From assembly GCF_900000175.1 (NCBI RefSeq), contig NZ_CWGJ01000026.1:146956-210955 (forward strand): a DNA stretch of 64,000 nucleotides. The letters run 5' to 3'. Every line of letters starts with the position of its first letter. Within the stretch, counting starts at the first letter, position 1. Shown one piece after another: positions 27,224-36,099 of the stretch. Below the pieces are notes generated by a model. That model worked only from the letters and a program-made list of their open reading frames with translations. It was not told where the DNA came from and did no database searches. The position numbers were made by a program, and so were the translations under genes. Source of the DNA: Estrella lausannensis (GTDB lineage Bacteria > Chlamydiota > Chlamydiia > Chlamydiales > Criblamydiaceae).

Positions 27224-27781
27224 ATGGTTTTAAGTAATCAAGTAACGCCGGGGATGATCATTTCGATCAATCACAAGCTTTATCGCGTCGAGACGAGCGT
27301 TAAAGTGACCGTCCCTAAAGGAACTCCGTTCATCAAAACGAAGTTACGCGATCTCTCCTCCAACAAGACGCTGGAAAAGAATTTTAAAATCAATCAGCAC
27401 ATCGACGACGTGGCGCTCATCGAGCGTCCTATCTCCTACCTCTATATGGAAGGTAAGGATTATCTTTTCCTGGACACCAAAAATTTAGACCAGGTGCTCG
27501 TGCCGGCGCAGATCGTGGGTGATGCGATCCATTTTCTTAAAGAAGGGGTCGAGCTTAAGGCCTCCTACTTTGGAGACACAGTGTTCGCTGTCGAGCTGCC
27601 GCAGTTTTTGGAGATCATGGTCTCTAAAATTGAGGGGGATGAGGAAAATCCGGTCATTTCGGGCGGCGGCAAAGTCGCTATCTTGGAGACCGGCGCAAAA
27701 ATCGATGTTCCACCCTTTATTGAAGTAGGGGACATCATAAAAGTTGATACAAAGACAGGCGAATACGTACAAAGGGTATAA
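27224..27781 (+). CDS. efp: Elongation factor P
   Basis: EF-P binds the ribosome next to the P-site tRNA and relieves stalling at proline runs. The 185-residue protein has the three beta-barrel domains: an N-terminal KOW-like domain with Lys32 in the VPKG tip loop (equivalent to the modified Lys34 of E. coli), then two OB domains ending with the VGDIIKVDTKTGEYVQRV signature. AAGGA precedes the ATG. Chlamydiae carry two efp genes; position between rpe and accB matches CT122. Confidence 0.96.
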   Translation: MVLSNQVTPGMIISINHKLYRVETSVKVTVPKGTPFIKTKLRDLSSNKTLEKNFKINQHIDDVALIERPISYLYMEGKDYLFLDTKNLDQVLVPAQIVGDAIHFLKEGVELKASYFGDTVFAVELPQFLEIMVSKIEGDEENPVISGGGKVAILETGAKIDVPPFIEVGDIIKVDTKTGEYVQRV

Positions 27782-27790
27782 CGCAGCACT

Positions 27791-27944
27791 TATACCGAAA
27801 GCGTCTCAAAATTTGGTTTTGGGCAACAAGAAAGCTCTCTCGGAGACTGCAAGTCACCTACTATTAGAGAGAGGAGACTTGCATTCCTTCAGTACCGAGG
27901 CTTTCTCAAAGCCCCATGCCAAATTTTGAGGCGCTTTCGGTATA
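27791..27944. repeat. Family A palindromic repeat (154-bp copy)
   Basis: Long copy with ends TATACCGAAAGCGTCTCAAA and the inverted GAGGCGCTTTCGGTATA. The core CACCTACTATTAGAGAG is the family's central motif. It starts 10 bases after the efp stop and may act as its terminator. Confidence 0.75.
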
Positions 27945-27946
27945 GA

Positions 27947-28107
27947 GCCTGTACTAAAACTCCAATCGGTAGGGTTTGCTGCTGCATTGGGCTATGAGTG
28001 TCGAGAAATTATCAGAATAGGGCGTGTTACGCCGATAATTTTCTCGAAGTTTATATCCCATGGAGCGGACAAAATACACGATTTCAGTTTGTGGGCAGTC
28101 TCGTACA
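27947..28107. repeat. Family B-like arms around a strong hairpin, accB leader
   Basis: A left arm (GCCTGTACTAAAACT) and right arm (AGTTTGTGGGCAGTCTCGTAC) resemble family B. Between them, at 28001-28047, TCGAGAAATTATC pairs with GATAATTTTCTCGA and an inner GGCGT-GTT-ACGCC stem stacks inside. The right arm ends about 30 bases before the accB start. Confidence 0.45.
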
Positions 28108-28138
28108 GCGTTGGCAATATATAAGCGGAGTTTAGCGA

Positions 28139-28693
28139 GTGGATTTAAAACAGATCAAAGAGTTGATGAGCGCGATGGAGAAAACCGGAACTCAGCGCCT
28201 GCGCATCAAGGAAGAGGGATATGAGCTGATGCTGGAGAGGCATGACATGCGAGCCAAAGAGGAGAGCGCTTCCATCCCTGAATATTTCAAGCCCGAATAT
28301 CGTGACGATCGCTTTTTTCAAAGGACAGATGCGGCCTTCTTCAAGGCGGGAGGAGCCCCGATTCATCAGAGCGTAGCGCACAGCAGAGCGGAAATGAGCA
28401 ATAATCAAGACGGGGGAACTATTGTGAGCGAAGAGATGAAGGCGAAAAAAGGAGAGGTGATCAAATCGCCGATGGTTGGAACGTTTTACATGGCTCCATC
28501 ACCGGACGATCCTCCTTTCGTGAAAATTGGCGATATCGTCAGCGCGGATACAGTTCTTTGCATTATTGAAGCGATGAAAGTCATGAATGAGATCAAAGCC
28601 GGAGTGAAGGGCAGGCTCGTGGAAGTGTTGGTAGAAAATAACCAGCCGGTGGAGTTTGGCACCCCTCTTTTCCGTGTCGAAAGCAAAGAGTAG
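28139..28693 (+). CDS. accB: Biotin carboxyl carrier protein of acetyl-CoA carboxylase
   Basis: AccB carries the biotin that moves CO2 to acetyl-CoA in the first step of fatty acid synthesis. The 184-residue protein starts at GTG, with GGAG 8 bases upstream. The N-terminal segment ([20 protein letters not shown]) is typical. A flexible linker follows. The C-terminal biotinyl domain has [20 protein letters not shown] and the EAMKVMNE motif, with Lys147 the biotinylation site. accC starts 21 bases later. Confidence 0.96.
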   Translation: MDLKQIKELMSAMEKTGTQRLRIKEEGYELMLERHDMRAKEESASIPEYFKPEYRDDRFFQRTDAAFFKAGGAPIHQSVAHSRAEMSNNQDGGTIVSEEMKAKKGEVIKSPMVGTFYMAPSPDDPPFVKIGDIVSADTVLCIIEAMKVMNEIKAGVKGRLVEVLVENNQPVEFGTPLFRVESKE

Positions 28694-28714
28694 TAGCGGG
28701 GCTATTTCAATTTT

Positions 28715-30076
28715 ATGCAAAAGGTACTTATTGCCAATCGCGGCGAGATCGCTGTCAGGGTCATCAGGGCCTGCCATGATCTTGGGCTGCAGACCATCGC
28801 GGTATACTCTGAGGCTGACAGTGAGGCATTGCATGTGCTGCACGCTGACGAGGCAATCTGCATCGGAGAACCTCCCTCGCAGAAATCCTATCTGAAAATT
28901 CCCAATATCCTCTCCGCCTGCGAGATTACGGGAGCCGACGCAATCCATCCCGGTTATGGATTTTTAAGCGAAAATCACAGCTTTGCGTCCATTTGCGAAA
29001 GTTGCGGACTTGAGTTCATCGGTCCTTCGGCCAAGGCAATCCAGCTTCTGGGTGATAAGGCACGAGCCAAAGAGACGGCTGCGAAGGCCAATTGTCCAAT
29101 CATCCCCGGTTCTGACGGCGTTGTGGAGGATATGGAAAAGGCGATCAGAGAGGTCGAAAAGATCGGATTTCCCGTTTTCATCAAAGCGACCGCCGGTGGC
29201 GGTGGCAAGGGGATCCGCATTTCGCACTCGATGGAAGAGTTTAAGAAGCATTTTGCCGCTGCCAGGGCGGAGGCTGAAGTCAGCTTTGGCAATCCCAATG
29301 TCTACCTGGAAAAAATGATTGTAAACCCTCGCCACATCGAAGTGCAGGTTTTAGGCGACAAGTTCGGCAACGTCGTTCATATCGGGATTCGAGACTGCAC
29401 CATCCAGAGGCGCAGACAGAAACTCATTGAAGAAACTCCATGCCCTATTCTCAGTAAGGAAAAAATTGAAGAGATCGGCGAGGCAGCTGTACGGGTTGTC
29501 AGAGAGGCCGGTTACTACTCTGCCGGCACTGTTGAGTTTTTATTAGACAGCGAGGGCCGCTACTACTTCATGGAGGTGAACACCAGGATCCAGGTGGAGC
29601 ACACGGTTTCCGAGGAGCTTGCCGATATCGATCTTATCGAGCAGCAGATCCGGGTAGCCAGGGGCGAGCCGCTTCCTTTCACGCAAAAGGATATCACCTT
29701 CTCGGGCCATGTGATCCAGTTCCGCATCAACGCGGAAGATCCATCCCACCACTTCATGCCATCTCCAGGAAAGCTGGAGTATTACCTCCCGCCGGGCGGA
29801 CCCCATGTCAGGGTGGACAGCGCCTGTTACTCGGGTTATGTGATACCGCCCAACTACGACTCTATGGTCGCCAAGCTAATCGTCAAGGGACGTACCCGGG
29901 AGGAGGCGATCGCGAGGGCCAAAAGGGCGCTCCGCGAGTTCCACGTCGGAGGCATCAAGACGACTATCCCTTTTCATCTCTACATGCTGGAAGACCCCAA
30001 TTTCTTGCGGATGAACTACGATCTCAACTATATCGATAAACTGATCGCCGACGGGTGCCGGTTCACCCTCGACTAG
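28715..30076 (+). CDS. accC: Biotin carboxylase subunit of acetyl-CoA carboxylase
   Basis: AccC uses ATP and bicarbonate to carboxylate the biotin of AccB. The 453 residues cover the whole family: KVLIANRGEIAVRVIRACHD at the start, HPGYGFLSEN, the ATP-grasp glycine loop KATAGGGGKGIR, RDCTIQRRRQKLIEE, the metal-binding FMEVNTRIQVEHTVSE, and a C-terminal domain with RINAEDP. It forms an operon with accB, the same order as CT123-CT124. Confidence 0.97.
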   Translation: MQKVLIANRGEIAVRVIRACHDLGLQTIAVYSEADSEALHVLHADEAICIGEPPSQKSYLKIPNILSACEITGADAIHPGYGFLSENHSFASICESCGLEFIGPSAKAIQLLGDKARAKETAAKANCPIIPGSDGVVEDMEKAIREVEKIGFPVFIKATAGGGGKGIRISHSMEEFKKHFAAARAEAEVSFGNPNVYLEKMIVNPRHIEVQVLGDKFGNVVHIGIRDCTIQRRRQKLIEETPCPILSKEKIEEIGEAAVRVVREAGYYSAGTVEFLLDSEGRYYFMEVNTRIQVEHTVSEELADIDLIEQQIRVARGEPLPFTQKDITFSGHVIQFRINAEDPSHHFMPSPGKLEYYLPPGGPHVRVDSACYSGYVIPPNYDSMVAKLIVKGRTREEAIARAKRALREFHVGGIKTTIPFHLYMLEDPNFLRMNYDLNYIDKLIADGCRFTLD

Positions 30077-30080
30077 CGAT

Positions 30081-30200
30081 TATACCAAAAATGTCTCAAA
30101 ATTTGGTTTGGGGTAAAGCGAAAGCCCCAAACGATCGATAAACTGCAAGTCACCTTACATTTCTACTCGTGGGTGACTTGCACTCGGGGCACTTTCGGAG
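30081..30200. repeat. Family A repeat, right end truncated
   Basis: The left end TATACCAAAAATGTCTCAAA is intact, inner CAAGTCACC/GGGTGACTTG is palindromic, and the right end stops at GCACTTTCGG without the terminal TATA. Confidence 0.55.
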
Positions 30201-30273
30201 AGCTAAAGGCCCCATTTCTCTGAAATTTTTTCTGTTCATTTCCTCCTCCTGAAAAATCAACGGCATCCGGCAT

Positions 30274-30320
30274 TATACCGAAAGTCTGTCAAATTTGGCA
30301 TGAAGGCTTTGAGAAAGCTG
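30274..30320. repeat. Family A single end
   Basis: TATACCGAAAGTCTGTCAAA followed by TTTGGCATGAAGGCTTTGAG is one end only. The full copy at 30338 lies 18 bases further on. Confidence 0.45.
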
Positions 30321-30337
30321 GATGCCGCTCTTTTGTT

Positions 30338-30501
30338 TATACCGAAAGTGTCTCAAAATTTGGCTTTTGGCAAAGAGAACGCTCTCGCGATTGAAAGATA
30401 CAAAGTCATCTAATATTAGAAATATGAGGTGACTTGAGATCATTCAATCGCGAGAGTTTTCTCAAAGCCCACATGCCAAGTTTTGAGATACTTTCGGTAT
30501 A
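30338..30501. repeat. Family A palindromic repeat, complete 164-bp copy
   Basis: This is the best copy. The ends are TATACCGAAAGTGTCTCAAA and inverted GAGATACTTTCGGTATA. Second inverted block: GCTCTCGCGATTGAA with TTCAATCGCGAGAG. Core: CATCTAATATTAGAAATATG. The whole element can fold into one long hairpin. There is no reading frame inside, as expected of a MITE. Confidence 0.85.
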
Positions 30502-30513
30502 ATGCAGCACTCT

Positions 30514-30652
30514 TTAGAGACTGTCAGCGGATTCGGATTGCGTCGATTTTGGGGGCTATCTGTAAGAGCTGGTGTTGACCTCCAAAAAACGAATCGAAAG
30601 AGATTGAAAACCCAATATCAACAGGAATCGAATCCGTCAACAGTCTCTTAGC
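30514..30652. repeat. Family B repeat, complete 139-bp copy
   Basis: The left arm TTAGAGACTGTCAGCGGATT is mirrored by the right arm AATCCGTCAACAGTCTCTTA. The middle has no reading frame. It lies 12 bases after a complete family A copy. Confidence 0.65.
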
Positions 30653-30962
30653 GATCTCTTGGCGGGAAATTTATGCAGTACGAGATGAACTTGTTACCAG
30701 AATATTCAATTGTGAAGTCTAAAATTAAAAAAAATTAAATATTTGAAAAACAGTAGTTAAAGTTTTAGAATGACAGCGTTTTGGAGAAGATTAATGTAAT
30801 CTTTATGTCATCTTAATGAGACAAATCCAAAATCTGGCTCAGTTTGCTAACATTTTCGTTTAGCCCGCTGTAACGGATAAAAATAAACTAGGGGACGTTC
30901 ACCAGCTCAAATCACACTGTTGCTGTTTGTGGATAGTCTGTAAACCAAAAGGGAAATCAGAT
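30653..30962. promoter_or_regulatory. Leader region of the exported two-repeat protein gene
   Basis: About 310 bases, AT-rich in the first half, which probably hold the promoter of the next gene. I could not fix a -35/-10 pair. A family B-like fragment (TTTGTGGATAGTCTGT) lies near 30926. No gene is supported. Confidence 0.4.
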
Positions 30963-31850
30963 ATGAAAAGCTTGACATGGCACATCGCTTATTGCGCAGC
31001 TTTAATGACAACGTTTGCCGGACAAATCAAAGCTGAAGAAACCGAATCGACAAAAGAAGAAGTTGCTGAGACTGGTCGCGAAGAAAGAAAGACGAAAGCA
31101 CTTTCATTCCTCGGCTCTCTGAAGATCAGAGGGGCAGAAGGCGAAGAGAAACAGGAAGCGGAACACGTTGAAGTGGGTAACCGTTCTTTAAGCCATGCCG
31201 AATGGGTAAAGGGCCAGGAAGCGAAAGAGAAAATTGCGACAGCGAGAAAAAATCGCGCTGAGGGCAAAGAGGGTGTTGAAAAACGTTCGCTCGAATCGGT
31301 AGAGCCAAGCGAAGAAGCTGTGGAAGATGTCACAAATGCAGAGATCATCGCTAAGCCCACTTATTACACATCCCACCAAGGTGCTATGCACCGCCCCATC
31401 GCTGTCACAGTTCTTGGCGACATCGTGACTCTGGAAGACGGCTCAGAGTGGATCGTGAAGTACAGCCACCGCTATAAGACGCTGGACTGGCTCGCCTCCG
31501 ACTCGATCCTGGTGCTTCCTAACCATGCCTGGTTCTCCAGCTACTACTTCCGTTTGGTTAACCAAATGACAGGCGCTGACATCGAAGTTAACTTGTTGAA
31601 AGGTCCTATCTACAACGGTGTTTACACCCACTGGATCATTGCAATCGACTACCTTAACTGTGAACTTTGCCTTGAAGATGGTTCGATCTGGAGAATCTCT
31701 TCCGGTGATTACAGCACCATGAAAAAATGGCTGGTCAACGATACTATCATCTTGGGTATCAATGATTCTTGGCTCTCCAGCAAGCCCAATATCTTACTGA
31801 ACGTCAACATGCTGAACTATGTCAGCGGTATTTGTGAAAACGGATTCTAA
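30963..31850 (+). CDS. Exported protein with two C-terminal 'EDGS.W' repeats
   Basis: I place the start at ATG 30963, not 30927, because it begins a clean signal peptide (KSLTWHIAYCAALMTTFAGQIKA). Residues 25-140 are charged and helical. The C-terminal half has two copies of one unit: VTLEDGSEWIVKYSHRYKTL with WLASDSILVLPNHAWFSS, and LCLEDGSIWRISSGDYSTM with WLVNDTIILGINDSWLSS. The repeats suggest a small beta-rich fold. I do not recognise the family. The small Pro/Gln-rich gene starts 19 bases later, probably in the same operon. Confidence 0.7.
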   Translation: MKSLTWHIAYCAALMTTFAGQIKAEETESTKEEVAETGREERKTKALSFLGSLKIRGAEGEEKQEAEHVEVGNRSLSHAEWVKGQEAKEKIATARKNRAEGKEGVEKRSLESVEPSEEAVEDVTNAEIIAKPTYYTSHQGAMHRPIAVTVLGDIVTLEDGSEWIVKYSHRYKTLDWLASDSILVLPNHAWFSSYYFRLVNQMTGADIEVNLLKGPIYNGVYTHWIIAIDYLNCELCLEDGSIWRISSGDYSTMKKWLVNDTIILGINDSWLSSKPNILLNVNMLNYVSGICENGF

Positions 31851-31869
31851 TCCAATAGGAGGATTGACC

Positions 31870-32166
31870 ATGGCCTTTGATCCTAACGCAGCAAGACAGA
31901 TACCGGGCTCCGGTAGAAATGAAGGAATAAGAAACTACGCGCAAGACCTACAGCAGAGAGGAGTCACTGTGGTGTCCGGGCAAGGCCCCGTCGTGCACGG
32001 TGGCAGAGGGTTCGTCCAAGGCGGCCAGCCCCTTCCGGTGCAGGTAGTGCCAGTTCAGCCTGTTCAGCAAGGGGTTCCCCTGGCTGCTCAAGGCAGAGGG
32101 GTGCAATATGTGCAAAGACGCGATGTTCCTCTTTCGCAGCAGAATTTGAATCCCTACCGTAAATAA
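31870..32166 (+). CDS. Small Gly/Gln/Pro/Val-rich protein
   Basis: The 98-residue product starts at ATG 31870 with AGGAGG upstream. It is low in complexity: QRGVTVVSGQGPVVHGGRGF, then QVVPVQPVQQGVPLAAQGRG. No domain, signal peptide or helix is visible, and it is probably disordered. Position right after the exported two-repeat protein suggests a shared role. Confidence 0.6.
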   Translation: MAFDPNAARQIPGSGRNEGIRNYAQDLQQRGVTVVSGQGPVVHGGRGFVQGGQPLPVQVVPVQPVQQGVPLAAQGRGVQYVQRRDVPLSQQNLNPYRK

Positions 32167-32205
32167 TTAATGATAGATCATAATAAATCTTCATCTTAAA
32201 AGAGC

Positions 32206-32237
32206 TCAAGGAGCCGGGATATCCCGGCCCCTTGAGT
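32206..32237. terminator. Bidirectional terminator
   Basis: CTCAAGGAGCCGGGA and TCCCGGCCCCTTGAG pair with one mismatch between two convergent genes. On the minus strand it is followed by CTCTTTT, a good terminator for the LOG-family gene. Confidence 0.75.
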
Positions 32238-32259
32238 GCATCTTCTCACCAAATCCTTA

Positions 32260-32943
32260 TCAAAAGTTACGTTGGCCCTTGCTGGTCTTGTAGTGTTGAT
32301 CGATACCGATCGCCACCTCTTCCGGATCGTTCGTGATTTTGAATAGATTCAGATCTTTAGGAGCGATGCAGCCATCACGTAGGGCACGCTCTTTTAGCCA
32401 GTCGATCAGGCCAAGCCAATAGGAAGTTCCCATTAGGTAGATTGGAAAACGATTGATCTTCTCCGTCTGGATTAAGGTTAGCGCTTCAAAGAGTTCATCG
32501 AGAGTGCCAAACCCCCCGGGTAGGAAAACATACCCTTGCGCGTAGCGGATAAACATCACCTTGCGGATGAAAAAATAGCGGAACTGCAGCTGATAGCGCC
32601 TGTCGATAAAGTGGTTGGGCTCGGCTTCATTCGGCAGGTCGATACTTAGGCCGCAGGAGTTGCCGCCGGCAGCCTGGGCACCTTTGTTGGCCGCCTCCAT
32701 GAGACCGGGGCCGCCGCCGGTAATCACTGCAAACCCTTTTCTGGAAATATGCTCGGCCACGTCAATGGCCATGTTGTAGTAGGGGCTGGCCGGCGGCAGG
32801 CGCGCTGATCCGAATATGGAAACGGAAGGCCCAAGGGCGGTCATCGTCTCAAAGCCATCAACGAATTCGGAAATGATACGAAATACGCGCCACGAATCGA
32901 TCGCGAGCAGCCGTTTAGATCTTTGCTTTTCATCATCGAACAT
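32260..32943 (-). CDS. LOG-family protein (TIGR00730-type Rossmann fold)
   Basis: The protein has the nucleotide-binding GGGPGLMEAANKGA loop and the PGGFGTLDELFE motif that define the LOG family. Members hydrolyse the N-glycosidic bond of nucleoside 5'-monophosphates (cytokinin ribotides in plants, AMP and others in bacteria). The 227-residue length is normal. Its substrate here is not known. Confidence 0.88.
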   Translation of the reverse strand: MFDDEKQRSKRLLAIDSWRVFRIISEFVDGFETMTALGPSVSIFGSARLPPASPYYNMAIDVAEHISRKGFAVITGGGPGLMEAANKGAQAAGGNSCGLSIDLPNEAEPNHFIDRRYQLQFRYFFIRKVMFIRYAQGYVFLPGGFGTLDELFEALTLIQTEKINRFPIYLMGTSYWLGLIDWLKERALRDGCIAPKDLNLFKITNDPEEVAIGIDQHYKTSKGQRNF

Positions 32944-33094
32944 AAGGGGGTATCGCTCTTAAGGTTAAAGGAATGTTTGAGTCAAGCCAAACAGCCATTA
33001 GAAGATTCTGTTCGGACAACCCCTCGGTTTATATCTAAAAAATTTTAAAGAGGATAGGAAATTTCCCGGGAAATGGAAATGATAGTATGAAAAA

Positions 33095-33176
33095 TTAATA
33101 TATATTAAAGGTAATTGTTGATTTATAAATTCTTAATTTATTAAAATAGTTGTTTGTTTGTGTAAAAAATTATAAT
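33095..33176 (+). promoter_or_regulatory. AT-rich promoter with 14-bp palindrome
   Basis: The palindrome TTAATATATATTAA (33095-33108) also occurs at 23836-23849. A perfect TATAAT lies at 33171-33176 with a poor TTGTTT 15 bases upstream. It would drive the small gene at 33206. Confidence 0.4.
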
Positions 33177-33205
33177 ACTAGTGCTTTTGAAAGGTAGAAG
33201 AATTT

Positions 33206-33526
33206 ATGATCCACAGAGACCGTTTTATTTCGCGCGCCTGTCCTTTGATGTTTGGGGCTCATCATCCGATCAACTACCCGATCAGGGGCTGGCTGGACGA
33301 CGACAAAAAACTCCCTCATCGCCTCCGTTGCAAGGGATTCCGGGGGATATTGATGGTGCTTGGAACGCTTGTTTACATTGCAGAAGAGTCCAGTGGCTAC
33401 AGCTCTTTCTCCGTCTCCAGGGAGAAGGTAAAAGAACCCTTCAGCCACAAGCAGCAGTTTGGCCCTGTCAACTTCGCCAAACCTTCGTCTCCCTCCGTCG
33501 TTAGCTATTCCTTAAAAAGACGCTAA
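33206..33526 (+). CDS. Hypothetical small protein
   Basis: A 106-residue frame follows a TATAAT box and starts at an ATG with a weak AGAAG ribosome binding site. Residues include a short hydrophobic run (GILMVLGTLVYIAEES) and a basic C-terminus. I recognise nothing in it. An opposite-strand frame of 92 residues overlaps it and could be the real one, or neither is. Confidence 0.35.
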   Translation: MIHRDRFISRACPLMFGAHHPINYPIRGWLDDDKKLPHRLRCKGFRGILMVLGTLVYIAEESSGYSSFSVSREKVKEPFSHKQQFGPVNFAKPSSPSVVSYSLKRR

Positions 33527-33552
33527 AGGATTTTAAATCCGATCGCGGGGAT

Positions 33553-33660
33553 TATACCGAAAGTGCCTCAAAATTTGGCTTTTGGCAAAGAGAGGGCTTT
33601 CGGGATTGAGATATTGCGTCACTTACACACACTCCTAAGTCACTAAAGACCAAATTTGAC
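33553..33660. repeat. Family A repeat with damaged right end, followed by family B half
   Basis: The left end TATACCGAAAGTGCCTCAAA is intact; the right end stops at GACCAAATTTGAC. Directly after it, AAGCATACTGATTTGAGTTT and AACAGTCTATGAG match a family B arm (33664-33699), as also seen at 40532. Confidence 0.55.
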
Positions 33661-33723
33661 GGTAAAGCATACTGATTTGAGTTTGAGAACAGTCTATGAG
33701 ATTCCGTCTGGAGGCAAAATAGG

Positions 33724-34686
33724 CTATTTCAGCTCGTGGGCTGCCTCTAGTGCCCAGGGGAGCGTCTCGGCATTGGCCTTTAGTCCTAAAGCTCCACGGC
33801 GGTTCAGGGGACTGCCAAAAGTGGGACTGCCATAAAGTTCCTCCGGCATCGTTAGAAGAGCTTCCAGCCTATCTCTTGTGATATAAGCTCCCTGTCCTTT
33901 CTCCTGGGAAAATTCCGTGTGGAGGGAGAGGGGCTTCCTTACATTATGAGGGCACACGTCCTGACAGATGTCGCAGCCGAAAATATAACCGGGATTGCGC
34001 ACCTTTTCGGGGTTTTCCAGAGGGCCTTTCGATTCGATAAGCAGGGAGGAGAGGCACTTGGCCGCGTCTACGCGGTAGGGTGCGATGATGGCAGAGGTGG
34101 GACAGGCGTCGAGGCATTTGGTGCAGCTGCCGCATCTGGGCATGCGTGCTTTGGAGGCTGTGCGTGGCAGGTCGAGAGATGTTAAAATACCTGAAATAAG
34201 AACGAAGGTGCCGAATTTGGGGTGGATCAACAGGGTGTTTTTGCCTACGAAACCAAGGCCTGCTTTGGCAGCAAGGGCCTTTTCCAGTAGAGGGAACGAG
34301 TCGCTGAAGCCCCGGGCGATGCCCTCCTTCCCCGACCTTTTCTCAAGCCAGCAGATAAATTCTTTCAGCTGCTTTTTGTGGATGCGGTGGTAATCGCGGC
34401 CTCTCGCATAACTGGCGATGAGCCCTTTGCCCTCTTCAAACGGCAGTTTTTCTTGCTTGTAGTGGGTGACGAACATGATGACCGATTTCAGGTCGGCAAA
34501 CAGCGACTTTGGATCAATCCTAATGCGGTTTTCCATGTACGCGAGGTGAGCGTTTAGCCCATCTTTGAGCCATGTATCGTAAGCATCGGCATCCTCTTTG
34601 GGGATCTCCGGATCGCATATGCCGCAATCATGAAAGCCAGATCGGAGTGCTGCCTCATGGATTTCCGCGAAAGAGATCTCGTCCAT
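33724..34686 (-). CDS. queG: Epoxyqueuosine reductase
   Basis: QueG reduces epoxyqueuosine to queuosine in the wobble base of tRNAs for Asp, Asn, His and Tyr. The 320-residue protein has two 4Fe-4S motifs, CGSCTKCLDACPTSA and CDICQDVCPHN, and the N-terminal cobalamin-binding region (SYARGRDYHRIHKKQL). It uses cobalamin, which may explain the presence of a cobalamin adenosyltransferase elsewhere in this window only indirectly. The stop of the upstream YitT-like gene is 10 bases away, so an operon is likely. Confidence 0.95.
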   Translation of the reverse strand: MDEISFAEIHEAALRSGFHDCGICDPEIPKEDADAYDTWLKDGLNAHLAYMENRIRIDPKSLFADLKSVIMFVTHYKQEKLPFEEGKGLIASYARGRDYHRIHKKQLKEFICWLEKRSGKEGIARGFSDSFPLLEKALAAKAGLGFVGKNTLLIHPKFGTFVLISGILTSLDLPRTASKARMPRCGSCTKCLDACPTSAIIAPYRVDAAKCLSSLLIESKGPLENPEKVRNPGYIFGCDICQDVCPHNVRKPLSLHTEFSQEKGQGAYITRDRLEALLTMPEELYGSPTFGSPLNRRGALGLKANAETLPWALEAAHELK

Positions 34687-34696
34687 GTTCCTTATT

Positions 34697-35641
34697 CTAT
34701 TTTGCCTTGCGACCTATCAGCGCTTTACCAATCTTCTTGATGACGCTGGGTTTGGCTTTTCGACGTGCCGTGTTGTTTTCCATGCCGTAGGCTACCTCGT
34801 GGAGGTTTTCGATTGCGATGAAAGCCGCCGGGTCGTTGCGGTGGATCAGATCTTTCAGTTCGGAAAGCTGAAGACGTTCCGCTATGACATAGAGGATCTC
34901 TTTTTCAGCGCCTGAGAATCCGCCTCTGCCGTACATGACGGTAACTCCGAGTCCCAGCTCGTTAATGATCGCTTCTCTGACTTCTTGCGACTTCGAAGAG
35001 ACCACCATGACAGATTTAGTTTCGTCAAGGCCGACAATGACGGCGTCCATCACTTTGATCACGACCATATATGTGATGAGAGAGAGTAACGGAGGGTGCC
35101 AGTCCTTGCTGATCAGGCCGAAAGCACCAAAGATGACAATATTGCAGGCTAAAACAACCTGCCCGACGCTGACGCCCACTTTTTTGGATAGCAAGATGCC
35201 CATGATCTCTGTGCCGTCGAGGCATCCGCCATAGCGGATAATGAGGCCCAGGCCAATTCCGAGGATGGCTCCTCCGATGACAACGACTTCGAGGCTTTCG
35301 CCGTCAAAGTGCCATGTTAAATAATTGTGGATGAGGGTGAATGAGAGCGCGAACGAAAAGACTGCAAAGATGAAGTGGAAGAGGAAGATCTTTCCTATCG
35401 AGCGGTAGGCTGTCACTAGAAAGGGGAGGTTGAGAGCAACCAGAAAATAGGGTAAGTAAGATTGGGCTGTCAGGCCGCTTAAGATCATCGCGATACCAAC
35501 AATTCCGCCGTCGATCAGCTGATTGGGTATCAAAAACACCTCGATGGCAAAGGCGGCCAGGAAAGCACCGATGACCATCCAGACGAGAAGAAACAGTTCG
35601 TGTATGATTGAGCGCTTTGCGCTCGCGTGGGCTAAGGCCAT
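34697..35641 (-). CDS. YitT-family membrane protein
   Basis: A 314-residue protein with five or six transmembrane helices in the first 200 residues and a soluble C-terminal domain (about 210-290; VSSKSQEVREAIINELGLGV and GAEKEILYVIAERLQLSEL), the DUF161-DUF2179 arrangement. The RYGGCLDGTEIMGILLSKK loop is typical. Function of the family is not established. It overlaps no gene and precedes queG on the same strand. Confidence 0.85.
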   Translation of the reverse strand: MALAHASAKRSIIHELFLLVWMVIGAFLAAFAIEVFLIPNQLIDGGIVGIAMILSGLTAQSYLPYFLVALNLPFLVTAYRSIGKIFLFHFIFAVFSFALSFTLIHNYLTWHFDGESLEVVVIGGAILGIGLGLIIRYGGCLDGTEIMGILLSKKVGVSVGQVVLACNIVIFGAFGLISKDWHPPLLSLITYMVVIKVMDAVIVGLDETKSVMVVSSKSQEVREAIINELGLGVTVMYGRGGFSGAEKEILYVIAERLQLSELKDLIHRNDPAAFIAIENLHEVAYGMENNTARRKAKPSVIKKIGKALIGRKAK

Positions 35642-35827
35642 AGTGGTTACTTCCTTTCCTATCGGGCTTGAGTGAAGATTCTAGTTTTTAGCCACTTTCT
35701 TCACGTGCGGAAGCATACACTATTTCTAGCTAAAACTCAATAGGAAGCGAAGGATTGTCTATCAGAAATTTTGTGTTTTTTTGGGGATCGAGCGGTTTGC
35801 CAGATATTTGGCGCTCGATAAAAGATT

Positions 35828-35901
35828 CGCGAGAGACGGGACTCGAACCCGCAACTTCCGGCGTGACAGGCCGGTGCTCTAACCAATTGAACTACTCCCG
35901 C
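35828..35901 (-). tRNA. tRNA-Asp (anticodon GUC)
   Basis: The minus strand forms a cloverleaf with acceptor GCGGGAG/CTCTCGC, anticodon loop CTGTCAC (GUC) and T-loop GGTTCGAGTCC. The discriminator is G, normal for Asp. It follows tRNA-Val by 9 bases. Confidence 0.95.
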
Positions 35902-35910
35902 ATATCGATT

Positions 35911-35983
35911 TGGGCGCAACAGGACTCGAACCTATGACCGCCTGTGTGTAAGACAGGAGCTCTACCAACTGAGCTATACGCCC
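35911..35983 (-). tRNA. tRNA-Val (anticodon UAC)
   Basis: Acceptor GGGCGTA/TGCGCCC, D-arm AGCTCAGTTGGTAGAGCT, anticodon loop CTTACAC with UAC, and T-loop GGTTCGAGTCC on the minus strand. It is first in a two-tRNA transcript with tRNA-Asp. Confidence 0.95.
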
Positions 35984-36099
35984 CTCGAAAGGAAGAACAA
36001 AGTTACTAGATTTTGCCAATTATTCGCAAGGGGATTCCTGCGAAAGGAGTGAAATTGAATTTAGAGTGCTGAAAATTAAGTGTTAAGAGTCAACAGTGG

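Noticed and set aside
30081..30652. CRISPR-like array
   Set aside because: The repeats are palindromic elements of different length with unequal spacing, without regular spacers or cas genes.
33170..33448. Minus-strand 92-residue frame overlapping the small hypothetical gene
   Set aside because: It has no promoter-like sequence; the plus-strand frame has a TATAAT box. Neither is certain.
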